From Bacteroides sp. (GTDB lineage Bacteria; Bacteroidota; Bacteroidia; Bacteroidales; Bacteroidaceae): a stretch of DNA of 64,000 nt. The first letter of the stretch is position 1. Each line of letters begins with the position of its first letter. The DNA is taken from NCBI RefSeq assembly GCF_030151085.1, contig NZ_JASLER010000001.1:1-64000 (forward strand), given 5' to 3'. Positions 1 to 7,860 of the stretch are shown here, piece after piece. The translations under genes were made by a program, and so were the position numbers. A model generated the notes under the pieces. The model was given only the letters and a program-made list of their open reading frames with translations. It made no database searches and was not told where the DNA came from.

Positions 1-492
1 GAATCAGATCCTCGTCTGCACGATTTGATTAAGAAGTGTGATGTTGTTATGCCTTGGTTTGTTGGTCGCTATAACGAAAGCTCGTATTCTCGTTATCAGA
101 GTTTGATAAAGCAAGACATCCAGTGGGCAAAGCAAAACAAAGTAGATTATGCACCTTTGGCATTCCCTGGTTTCTCTTGGGGAAATATGAAAGAGAACCC
201 TTCTACCATAGAGCGTAACAAAGGCTCATTTTTGTGGAAACAGCTATCGAATGCCATAGATATGGGTGCACAAATGATATACATAGCTATGTTCGATGAA
301 ATAGACGAAGGAACGGCTATTTTTAAATGTGCTAAGAAAGTGCCCGTAGGTGCAAGTACTTTTGTTCCCATTGAAGAAGGTCTTGAAAGTGACCACTATC
401 TTTGGTTGGCAGGTGAAGCCGGCAAGATGCTTCGTAAAGAGAAACCACTTGAAATGAATCAGCCGATTCGTAAAAAAAAAGCAGTAAAGTAA
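1..492 (+). CDS. GH71/99-like glycosidase, C-terminal part (5' end outside window)
   Basis: This is the C-terminal 163 codons of a GH71/99-like (beta/alpha)8-barrel glycosidase. The frame is open from base 1 (residues ESDPRLHDLIKK), so the start lies left of the window and the TTG at 25 is not a start. It matches the ends of two complete paralogues at 20813 and 23720: PWFVGRY, YAPLAFPGFSW, MGAQMIYIAMFDE and the DHYLWLAGEAGKMLR tail. The motif FDEIDEGTAIF carries two Glu (codons 298 and 307) with the E-x-x-E spacing of the GH99 catalytic pair (EWHE in known endo-alpha-mannosidases), so cleavage of an internal alpha-mannosidic bond is the best guess. The frame ends at TAA 490-492, right after nine A residues. 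The GH92 that follows has no start of its own, so the two may form one protein. Confidence 0.85.
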   Translation, partial: ESDPRLHDLIKKCDVVMPWFVGRYNESSYSRYQSLIKQDIQWAKQNKVDYAPLAFPGFSWGNMKENPSTIERNKGSFLWKQLSNAIDMGAQMIYIAMFDEIDEGTAIFKCAKKVPVGASTFVPIEEGLESDHYLWLAGEAGKMLRKEKPLEMNQPIRKKKAVK

Positions 493-515
493 TCAGTGCG
501 CTTGCTCCGGCAGCG
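472..515 (+). other. Nine-A run and hairpin at the GH99/GH92 frame junction (candidate -1 frameshift or slippage site)
   Basis: The upstream enzyme ends CGT AAA AAA AAA GCA GTA AAG TAA. Bases 472-480 are nine consecutive A, containing the slippery heptamer A AAA AAA in the correct phase. One step back (-1), or one extra A, joins the upstream frame to the GH92 frame, which is open from 474 and reads KKSSKVISALAPAAYVNPFIG. A small hairpin at 499-515 (CGC-T-TGC, loop TCCG, GCA-GCG) has a stable UNCG-type loop, but lies about 18 nt past the slip site, further than usual for a frameshift stimulator. RNA polymerase slippage, a real frameshift mutation or an assembly error in the homopolymer would look the same. 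Confidence 0.6.
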
Positions 516-518
516 TAT

Positions 519-2696
519 GTGAACCCTTTCATTGGTGCCAGCACCAGTGTGGAAGCAGCAGGGGTATATCATGGCCTTGGGAAAACATCTCCCGGGGCCA
601 TGTTTCCTTTTGGGATGGTGCAATTGTCACCCAATACAATTACCGGAGGGGACAATGGTTCGGGATATAGTTATGAACATACATCGCTGGAAGGATTTGC
701 ATTCACTCAAATGAGCGGAGTAGGGTGGTATGGAGATTTGGGTAATTTCTTGGTAATGCCTACTACCGGAGAACTTAAAACTTCTGCGGGTACTTTGGCA
801 AATCCTGATGAAGGTTACCGCTCCCGTTTCTGCAAAGATACGGAAGTGGCAAAAGCCGGTTACTATTCTGTTGTTTTAGATGATTATCAGATAAAAGCAG
901 AGGCTACTGTAGCGCCTCATAGTGGAATGTTACGTTTCACTTTCCCGGAAAATGAACAATCACGTATTCAGATAGACTTAGCACGACGGGTTGGAGGAAC
1001 TTCCGTTTGGCAAGAGGTAGAGGTAGTAGATAATTATACTATTTCCGGCATGATGCGTTGTACCCCTGAAGGAGGAGGATGGGGAAATGGCGGAGGTCAT
1101 GCTGACTATACAGTCTATTTCTATGCTCAATTTTCAAAGCCATTGACTGATTATGGTGTTTGGAATGCGGATATTCCTGAGGGGCAATCCCGTAAACTGG
1201 AAGACATAACTACTCCTGCCTATAAACAGTATGCAAAAGAAGCAAAGGTTATAAAAGGAATGAAGAAGTATGCCGGAAAGCATATCGGTTTCTTTACAAA
1301 CTTTGCTACCCGCCAAGGGGAAAGTGTTTTAATGAAAGCAGGTATCTCTTTTACAAGTCAGGAAGGAGCACGGAAAAACCTGAATGCAGAACTGATAGAC
1401 TGGAACTTCGACCAAGCTTATCAACATTGTGAATCGGAGTGGAATAAGGCATTGTCATGTATAACAGTAGATAGCGAAGATGAAGTGCAGAAAACGATTT
1501 TTTATACAGCATTGTATCATGCTTTTATCGACCCACGCACTTTTTCGGATGTAGATGGTAGTTATATCGGAGGAGATAAAGAGATGCATACAGCTGACGG
1601 ATATGTCCGGCGGACTATTTTTAGCGGTTGGGACGTATTCAGAAGTGAGATGCCCTTATTGACTTTGGTTCGTCCGGATGTAGTCAATGACTTGATTTGC
1701 TCCATGAACGGGCTGGCGGAAGAATCAGGCAGGCATTACTATCCTCGTTGGGAGTTCTTGAATGCTTATAGTGGTTGTATGTTGGGTAATCCGGCAGTAT
1801 CTGTGCTGGCTGATGCTTACAGGAAAGGAATCCGTGGCTATGATATTGAGAAAGCATATACGTATGCAAGGAATACTGTAGAACGTTCCGGTAATGGAGA
1901 ACGGGGATATGCACCGGGGAATACCGGTATTTCAGAGACTCTTGAATATGCTTATAATGAATGGTGTATAGCTGAACTTGCACGAGATCTGGGAAAGAAG
2001 CAGGATGAAACAAAATACCGCAAACGATCTTACTCTTACCGCAATATTTGGGATGAAGAAAAACAGAGCTTCCGTCCACGCAATGCACAGGGAGAGTTTC
2101 TGCCTTGGCCGAAAGAAGGAATCTTACATGAAGGATACGGATGCATAGAATCTAACCCCCTGCAACAAGGATGGTTTGTGCCGCATGACGTAGAAGGAAT
2201 GGTGCAATTGATGGGAGGACGTGATACAGTCGTTACACATTTGGAAGATATGTTTCGTAAAACACCCGAACATCTTTTGTGGAATCCTTACTATAATCAT
2301 GCTAATGAACCGGTGCACCATGTTCCTTTTCTGTTTAACCGGTTAGGACGTCCGGACCTGACACAGTATTGGACACGTTTTATTTGTACGCATGCTTACC
2401 ATGACGGAGTAGCCGGCTTGGTAGGAAACGAAGATGTCGGGCAGATGTCAGCTTGGTTTGTATTAGCTTCCATTGGTATTCATCCTCTTTGTCCGGGGGA
2501 GCCTGTAATGGAATTGACCTCACCTTTATTCCGTAAGATAGATCTTAATCTGCCTGATGGGAAGAAGTTTGCTATTTGTACACATGGAGAAGGGGTATAT
2601 ATTCGCTCTATGCGCTTGAATGGAGAAGCTTTCCAGCAATGGCAGTTACCTTTTAAAAAGCTTCAGGAAGGCGGAACACTGGATATTTATTATTGA
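519..2696 (+). CDS. GH92 alpha-mannosidase (lacks own start and signal peptide; probably the C-terminal half of a GH99-GH92 protein)
   Basis: A GH92 exo-alpha-mannosidase catalytic region of about 725 residues. It begins exactly at the conserved mature N-terminus VNPFIGAST and contains GGGWGNGGGH, FSGWDVFRSE, YNHANEPVHH (Glu597 counted from 519, the usual general-acid position) and GNEDVGQMSAW near the C-terminus. GH92 enzymes are calcium-dependent and invert alpha-1,2/1,3/1,4/1,6 mannosides. The only start in this frame is GTG 519, with no signal peptide, whereas the other three GH92s here all have export signals. The frame is open upstream to 474, inside the poly-A run that ends the GH99-like gene. 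That favours a bimodular protein over a separate cytoplasmic GH92. Its stop overlaps the convergent regulator stop by 7 bp. Confidence 0.88.
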   Translation: MNPFIGASTSVEAAGVYHGLGKTSPGAMFPFGMVQLSPNTITGGDNGSGYSYEHTSLEGFAFTQMSGVGWYGDLGNFLVMPTTGELKTSAGTLANPDEGYRSRFCKDTEVAKAGYYSVVLDDYQIKAEATVAPHSGMLRFTFPENEQSRIQIDLARRVGGTSVWQEVEVVDNYTISGMMRCTPEGGGWGNGGGHADYTVYFYAQFSKPLTDYGVWNADIPEGQSRKLEDITTPAYKQYAKEAKVIKGMKKYAGKHIGFFTNFATRQGESVLMKAGISFTSQEGARKNLNAELIDWNFDQAYQHCESEWNKALSCITVDSEDEVQKTIFYTALYHAFIDPRTFSDVDGSYIGGDKEMHTADGYVRRTIFSGWDVFRSEMPLLTLVRPDVVNDLICSMNGLAEESGRHYYPRWEFLNAYSGCMLGNPAVSVLADAYRKGIRGYDIEKAYTYARNTVERSGNGERGYAPGNTGISETLEYAYNEWCIAELARDLGKKQDETKYRKRSYSYRNIWDEEKQSFRPRNAQGEFLPWPKEGILHEGYGCIESNPLQQGWFVPHDVEGMVQLMGGRDTVVTHLEDMFRKTPEHLLWNPYYNHANEPVHHVPFLFNRLGRPDLTQYWTRFICTHAYHDGVAGLVGNEDVGQMSAWFVLASIGIHPLCPGEPVMELTSPLFRKIDLNLPDGKKFAICTHGEGVYIRSMRLNGEAFQQWQLPFKKLQEGGTLDIYY

Positions 2697-5272
2697 TCCA
2701 GTGTTTTCCCTTCAATAATTTCCATTAGTGAATACTTGTACTCCGTTCCCATCGAGGAATTGTATTCTTTGCAGAAAGTGTCGTATACTGTTTTAGCAAG
2801 TCCTTTCTTTCCTTGCTGGCACAGTATCCGGCATTTTACGCAAAGAGCTTCTTCGTTGATATAGTCATGTTGGAACATGATATCGGCTATCTTCAATCTT
2901 AGAGTTTCTGATAGATCTTCGCGTTTCAGCAGACGGTATAGTAAGTCAATGGTGTTATTGGAGAATTCGTTCTTAAAGGTATCTATCCAGTCTATTTCCA
3001 TATTGGGAAGCATCACGCCACTCAATAATAGTTCAAGAAGTCTTTCTAAATTCTGGCTATTGTTTTCACGATATAGCCGGAGGGCTTCCAGATAATCAGA
3101 GATGGTTCCATCTTCAAATTGAATACTCCAGAAACTATTCTGGTTCAATATTTTGATATCTCCTACTTTTTCCAATAATCCACGCAATTTACTCATATAT
3201 ACATTGCGGTTATTTTTGGCGGATTCTTCGGTTTTATCATACCAAAGTAATTGGATAAGTTTATGACCGATAATTCCTTTCGAATCTTTGCCTGTATAAA
3301 GAATGAGCAGGATAAGTAAAGCCTTCAGCGTAGGAGTAAACAAGTAAGTGATGTCCACACCTTCTTTATCTATTACTTTGAAACCGCCAAAGAAGCATAC
3401 ACAACTCTTCGATAAATCATAATTGTTAAATTCAGGTGTAGCTATTGAAATAGGAATATCGTTTATCTCCGGTATTCTTACTGCACTGGCAGGTAGTTCT
3501 TGAGGTACATTTTCCGATTCTTTCTGAGCAAACGTCATCTCTTCTTGTCTCTTCTTCTTTCTTAGGTAGAAGAATAAGATGCCGATACCAATAAGAAGAA
3601 GTACACCACCTGCTATGAACCATATTGTGTATCCGCCGTTTTGTCTCTCTTCCATCTCATTAAGATTCTGCTTAAATGCTTGCACAGAGATAGGTGGAAA
3701 ATTGATTTCATAAATATTGAGAGCAGCTTCACCGCTAACTTCTGCCTGGTGCACTACAGCATACAGCTTCTTTTGTTGCGGGGAGTAGAATAGATTACTA
3801 TAAATGTACTGCGATTCCATCTTTAGATTGATAGGCAATGACATTGGTTCAAACCCGGGCTTATCCAATCCAGCTTTCATCAGCATACCTCCTTGTTGGG
3901 AACAGAAGAAATAGAAACACTTCTTTTCGTCATCATAAACCATATTCTCTCCGGGTTGGAAATCTCCGTTCTCCGGTGTTGTGGTGTATTCCCAAAGTTT
4001 GTTCACCTGCTGGGTCAGCAGATTTACGGCATATAAATCGTAGTAATTGCGTGGAGATAACTCCTGCCTTCCTGACGGACATCCTCTTCCACCGAATATG
4101 TAGAGAGTATTACCAACTATGGTACTTGCCATAGTATAGCGGGGATGGATATCGGTTAGATTGATTTTAGTTTGTGGCTTATTCTCGCTCCACGGAAAGC
4201 TGATTAATAATTCGTTGTTGTAATGGTAATGCCCATATCCTCCAAAGCTGACTAATGATTCGTTGGAGGGATTGTATACGATTGTATTGTTCCAGTAATC
4301 ATGATCCTTGGATACTTTCTGATTGCCTTCCCACGTCTGTGTAGTAGGATTGAACGCAGAGTAAATATTCTCATTCAGATTATATGAGAGCAACTGCTGG
4401 CGTTCGGGGATATATATCAACTGGTTGGGGTAATTGGCTACAAACTCTCCGCCTTTTATTGTGATGGTATCGGTAATATATTCTTCACTATGGAAGACAT
4501 ATAGCTTATTCTTATCAGTAGCCATGTAGAAGGTTCCAATAGTCGGATCGAATGCTATGGATGGTGAAGATTTGAATTCTTTATGGTAAATTGGTTTCCA
4601 AGATATATACTGGTCGATAATCCAACGGGCATTTTTGCCGGTAGCCGGTGCTTGCGAAATTTCATCATAACACACATTGTTGTTATGGCGTGCCATTTTC
4701 CAGAATCTGATGTCTTTATTGTTCCGGTTCAGTCTGATATCTTTTAGATTGATAGAGGCGACGTCGCCCAATGTAAACTTATCAAAAGGACAATATCCGA
4801 AGGCAATGCGCAGGTTTTGCACATCTATCAAATCTTTGTAGCTCGTTTTAACTTGTACACTATCATATTCGAGGGTGATTTGTCCGTCTTTGGGTTGCAA
4901 CGTTAGCTCGATGGGTAGCCAGGTTTCACGTCTGACTTCTTTGGGAATGGGATTAACAGCATCTCCTGTTACTAATATGGGGAAGCGTTTGTCATTCTCT
5001 CCAACACTGAACATTAGATCAATATTCTTATTCGTATTTGTGATAATACGGAATACTGTACCGAATACATTATCGTTTCTGACCCATATATTAAACTTCA
5101 GAACAATCTTTTCTCCTAAAGTAGGAATAGGTTTTCCATCTTCGAGCACCATGCTGGTAAAGTCGGGTGCTTGAAGGGGATATGATTGAATATGCAAGCC
5201 GTATTCGGGATACTGGGCTGATATATGCTGACATATAAATAGGAGGAAAAATAAGAAAGATGTCTTTTTCAT
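2690..5272 (-). CDS. Membrane-spanning regulator: lectin-like and Kelch sensor, one TM helix, cytoplasmic winged helix + BTAD
   Basis: An 860-residue probable one-protein signal transducer. In order: signal peptide (1-20); a concanavalin/LamG-like beta-sandwich (about 25-185); a Kelch-like propeller region (about 200-540, with GTFYMATDKNKLYVF, SLVSFGGYGHYHYN and TLYIFGGRGCPSG); a transmembrane helix (about 547-569) followed by KKKRQ; a linker; then a winged-helix-like segment (about 622-718) and an alpha-helical repeat tail resembling the BTAD domain of SARP/AfsR-type activators. No histidine kinase, receiver or anti-sigma domain is visible, so it is not a standard hybrid two-component or ECF/anti-sigma regulator. 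It lies head to head with the GH3 at 5443, sharing a 170-bp spacer that holds repeated TTAAGCG boxes. Inference: it senses a periplasmic glycan and controls this locus from the membrane. The ligand is unknown. Confidence 0.75.
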   Translation of the reverse strand: MKKTSFLFFLLFICQHISAQYPEYGLHIQSYPLQAPDFTSMVLEDGKPIPTLGEKIVLKFNIWVRNDNVFGTVFRIITNTNKNIDLMFSVGENDKRFPILVTGDAVNPIPKEVRRETWLPIELTLQPKDGQITLEYDSVQVKTSYKDLIDVQNLRIAFGYCPFDKFTLGDVASINLKDIRLNRNNKDIRFWKMARHNNNVCYDEISQAPATGKNARWIIDQYISWKPIYHKEFKSSPSIAFDPTIGTFYMATDKNKLYVFHSEEYITDTITIKGGEFVANYPNQLIYIPERQQLLSYNLNENIYSAFNPTTQTWEGNQKVSKDHDYWNNTIVYNPSNESLVSFGGYGHYHYNNELLISFPWSENKPQTKINLTDIHPRYTMASTIVGNTLYIFGGRGCPSGRQELSPRNYYDLYAVNLLTQQVNKLWEYTTTPENGDFQPGENMVYDDEKKCFYFFCSQQGGMLMKAGLDKPGFEPMSLPINLKMESQYIYSNLFYSPQQKKLYAVVHQAEVSGEAALNIYEINFPPISVQAFKQNLNEMEERQNGGYTIWFIAGGVLLLIGIGILFFYLRKKKRQEEMTFAQKESENVPQELPASAVRIPEINDIPISIATPEFNNYDLSKSCVCFFGGFKVIDKEGVDITYLFTPTLKALLILLILYTGKDSKGIIGHKLIQLLWYDKTEESAKNNRNVYMSKLRGLLEKVGDIKILNQNSFWSIQFEDGTISDYLEALRLYRENNSQNLERLLELLLSGVMLPNMEIDWIDTFKNEFSNNTIDLLYRLLKREDLSETLRLKIADIMFQHDYINEEALCVKCRILCQQGKKGLAKTVYDTFCKEYNSSMGTEYKYSLMEIIEGKTLDQ

Positions 5273-5302
5273 TATGTATGTCGTTTAAGTCTTAAGTGTC
5301 GA

Positions 5303-5310
5303 CAAAAATA
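5303..5310 (-). promoter_or_regulatory. -7 promoter element for the sensor-regulator
   Basis: On the minus strand this reads TATTTTTG, an exact match to the Bacteroides TAnnTTTG element, about 31 bp before the regulator start codon at 5272. No clear -33 TTTG was found at the expected distance. Confidence 0.55.
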
Positions 5311-5357
5311 GTGTTTTCTTATGAGAAGATATAGAAATAGTAACACAAATATTACGA

Positions 5358-5420
5358 TTAAGCGAATTTTAAGCGCCTATTAATTTTGGATTAAAGGTTT
5401 TGTTAACCACTTGGCGCTTA
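5358..5420. promoter_or_regulatory. TTAAGCG boxes: candidate operator between regulator and GH3
   Basis: TTAAGCG occurs at 5358-5364 and again at 5369-5377 (as TTAAGCGCC), exactly 11 bp apart, so on the same face of the helix. The inverted form GGCGCTTA at 5413-5420 overlaps the candidate -7 element of the GH3 promoter. A repeated box in a divergent regulator/target spacer fits binding by the neighbouring winged-helix regulator. No binding data can be read from sequence. Confidence 0.45.
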
Positions 5421-5425
5421 CTTTG
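5398..5425 (+). promoter_or_regulatory. Candidate promoter of the first GH3
   Basis: TTTTG at 5398-5402 and TACTTTG at 5419-5425, 16 bp apart and 18 bp before the ATG at 5443. The second element is one base shorter than the Bacteroides TAnnTTTG consensus and the spacing is a little short, so this is a fair but imperfect match. Confidence 0.4.
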
Positions 5426-5442
5426 CATTACAAATTAAAATA

Positions 5443-7662
5443 ATGTCTAATAGTATGAATTGGAAAAAGCACTTTGGGATAGTTGCACTGTTCGTGACAT
5501 GTAATGTGACTGCACAGCAACAATATCTTTTTAGAAATCCGGAGCTTCCGATAGATCAACGGGTAGAGGATTTAGTATCTCGCCTGACATTGGAGGAGAA
5601 AGTAAAGCAAATGTTGAATAATACACCGTCGATTGAGCGGTTGGGTATTCCGGCGTATAATTGGTGGAATGAATGTTTACATGGAGTGGGACGCTCTAAT
5701 TATAAGGTGACTGTTTTCCCGCAAGCCATCGGAATGGCGGCATCGTGGAACGATGTACTACTAAAAGAAGTTGCTTCTTCTATTGCCGATGAAGGCAGAG
5801 CTATTTATAACGACACACAACGCAAAAATGATTATAGCCAGTATCATGCTTTAACATACTGGACTCCCAATATCAATATTTTCCGTGACCCTCGTTGGGG
5901 CAGAGGACAAGAAACATACGGTGAAGATCCTTTCTTGACCGGCAAGATGGGCAAGGCATTCGTGCTGGGCCTGCAAGGCGATAATCCGCGCTACCTGAAA
6001 GCTTCTGCCTGTGCCAAGCATTATGCTATTCATAGCGGACCGGAGAGCTCACGCCATAGTTTTAATACAGACGTAACCACGTATGATTTATGGGATACTT
6101 ATCTGCCGGCATTCCGTGACTTGGTAGTCGATGCCGAAGTTTCGGGTGTAATGTGTGCCTATAATGCTTTTCAAGGACAACCTTGTTGTGGAAATGATCT
6201 GCTGATGCAATCCATTTTAAGGGATAAGTGGCAGTTTAAAGGATATGTTACTTCGGATTGCGGAGCTATTGACGACTTTTACCGTCATCATAAAACTCAT
6301 CCCGATGCTGCATCGGCTGCTGCGGATGCCGTATTCCATGGAACTGATCTGGATTGCGGGCAAGAAGCTTATATGGCTTTGATTAAAGCTGTAAAAGAGG
6401 GAATTATTACAGAGAAGCAAGTGGATGTTTCTTTGAAACGTTTGTTCACGATTCGTTTCCGTTTGGGATTATTCGATCCGCTTGAAAAAGTTCCTTATTC
6501 AAATATTCCTATTTCTGTACTGGAATGTGCTCAACACAAGGAACTGGCGAAACGTATCGCGCAGGAGTCGATTGTGCTGTTAAAGAATGAGCAGAATCTG
6601 CTGCCTTTGAGCAAGGAAAAACTGAAGAAGATTGTTGTAATGGGGCCTAATGCTGATAATAAGGATGCCTTATTGGGCAATTATAATGGATTCCCTACAC
6701 ACATGTTGACGCCTCTGCAAGCTATCCGTGAGCGGGTAGGAAACAAGGCTGAAGTCCTGTTTGTAGAAGGTCCCGATCATGTGGACACTGCAACGGCTGA
6801 TATGTTTCAAAAGTGGGTGGCACAAGCTAAAGGTGCGGATATGGTTATCTTCATTGGAGGAATCAGCCCACAGCTGGAAGGTGAGGAGATGCCTGTCAGT
6901 AAAGATGGATTTAGTGGAGGTGATCGTACAACGATTACTTTGCCCGCTGTTCAAACAGAGATGATGAAGGCTTTGGCTGCGGAGAAAATACCGACTGTAT
7001 TTGTGATGATGACCGGTAGTGCGCTGGCAATTCCTTGGGAAGCAAACCACGTACCGGCTATACTGAATGCTTGGTATGGAGGACAATATGGCGGAGAAGC
7101 CATTGCCGATGTTCTATTTGGAGATTATAATCCTTCGGGCAAACTGCCGGTTACTTTCTATGCACAAGATAGTGATTTACCTGATTTCAACTCGTATGAC
7201 ATGACTGGGCGTACTTACCGCTATTTTCAGGGAAAAGCGCTTTATCCTTTCGGCTATGGGTTGAGTTATACAGACTTTGCCTATTCGTCTCTACAAATGC
7301 CGAAAAGCTGTAACCAAACCGATAAGGAGATAAAAGTAGAGGTTACGGTGAAGAATAAAGGTAATCTGGCGGGCGAAGAGGTAGTGCAACTTTATGTCTC
7401 TCATCCCGGTCAGAAAGTGCTTACCCCACTTACTTCCCTGAAAGGATTCCAACGGGTGAATCTCAAAGCCGGTGAATCGAAGAAACTCTCTTTCCTGCTG
7501 ACGGCTAAAGACCTGTCTTGTGTCGATGAGAATGGAAATCTGATGATGCTCCCCGGAGACATCCGTATCTATATGGGCGGCGCAGCACCGGTGGCTGCTT
7601 TAGCCACTCCTTTGAAGGGAGCAGAAGGTACGCTGAAATGCGTATTACCACAAAAGAAATAA
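5443..7662 (+). CDS. GH3 beta-glycosidase (beta-xylosidase/beta-glucosidase type)
   Basis: A 739-residue exported GH3 enzyme with a signal peptide (about 1-24, ending VTAQ). It has the N-terminal barrel, the alpha/beta sandwich with LAKRIAQESIVLLKNEQNLLPL and a C-terminal fibronectin-III-like domain (about 640-725). NWWNECLHGVGR and SDCGAIDDFYRHH are typical of the beta-xylosidase-like GH3 branch. The retaining nucleophile is Asp272 in GYVTSDCG. It should release a terminal beta-linked sugar (xylose or glucose) in the periplasm; the exact sugar cannot be fixed from sequence. It is the first gene of the + strand run, divergent from the sensor-regulator. An in-frame ATG at 5455 is an alternative start giving a more typical signal peptide (MNWKKHFG). 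Confidence 0.9.
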   Translation: MSNSMNWKKHFGIVALFVTCNVTAQQQYLFRNPELPIDQRVEDLVSRLTLEEKVKQMLNNTPSIERLGIPAYNWWNECLHGVGRSNYKVTVFPQAIGMAASWNDVLLKEVASSIADEGRAIYNDTQRKNDYSQYHALTYWTPNINIFRDPRWGRGQETYGEDPFLTGKMGKAFVLGLQGDNPRYLKASACAKHYAIHSGPESSRHSFNTDVTTYDLWDTYLPAFRDLVVDAEVSGVMCAYNAFQGQPCCGNDLLMQSILRDKWQFKGYVTSDCGAIDDFYRHHKTHPDAASAAADAVFHGTDLDCGQEAYMALIKAVKEGIITEKQVDVSLKRLFTIRFRLGLFDPLEKVPYSNIPISVLECAQHKELAKRIAQESIVLLKNEQNLLPLSKEKLKKIVVMGPNADNKDALLGNYNGFPTHMLTPLQAIRERVGNKAEVLFVEGPDHVDTATADMFQKWVAQAKGADMVIFIGGISPQLEGEEMPVSKDGFSGGDRTTITLPAVQTEMMKALAAEKIPTVFVMMTGSALAIPWEANHVPAILNAWYGGQYGGEAIADVLFGDYNPSGKLPVTFYAQDSDLPDFNSYDMTGRTYRYFQGKALYPFGYGLSYTDFAYSSLQMPKSCNQTDKEIKVEVTVKNKGNLAGEEVVQLYVSHPGQKVLTPLTSLKGFQRVNLKAGESKKLSFLLTAKDLSCVDENGNLMMLPGDIRIYMGGAAPVAALATPLKGAEGTLKCVLPQKK

Positions 7663-7678
7663 ACGATCTGATATACTA

Positions 7679-7686
7679 TAGATTTG
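7679..7686 (+). promoter_or_regulatory. -7 promoter element upstream of the second GH3
   Basis: TAGATTTG is an exact TAnnTTTG match 17 bp after the stop of the first GH3 and about 175 bp before the next ATG. If used, the 22-bp repeats at 7760 would fall inside the transcribed leader. Confidence 0.4.
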
Positions 7687-7759
7687 TTTAATTTTATGGA
7701 TGTAGTATGCGCTAGTTGTAATGTGCTGGTAATCAGTAGGATTAAAATGAGCTATAATC

Positions 7760-7825
7760 AGTATACGACTGAATAGGGTTCACTATACGACTGAAATGGG
7801 TTCAGTATAAGACCTAATCCTGAGA
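7760..7825 (+). repeat. 22-bp tandem direct repeat, about 2.5 copies, before the second GH3
   Basis: Units start at 7760, 7782 and 7804. The first two share TATACGACTGAA and GGGTTC at fixed positions and differ at only a few bases; the third keeps AGTATA and then decays. The period is exactly 22 bp, about two helical turns, as expected for an array of activator sites. A second array with the same period but different sequence lies at 51031. This one ends about 35 bp before the ATG at 7861. Confidence 0.7.
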
Positions 7826-7860
7826 ATGAATTGCTTATAAAGAAAACTTACCTATAAAAT

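Noticed and set aside
25..492. Independent short gene starting at TTG 25
   Set aside because: The frame is open to the left edge and continues a conserved family sequence, so this is the 3' end of a longer gene.
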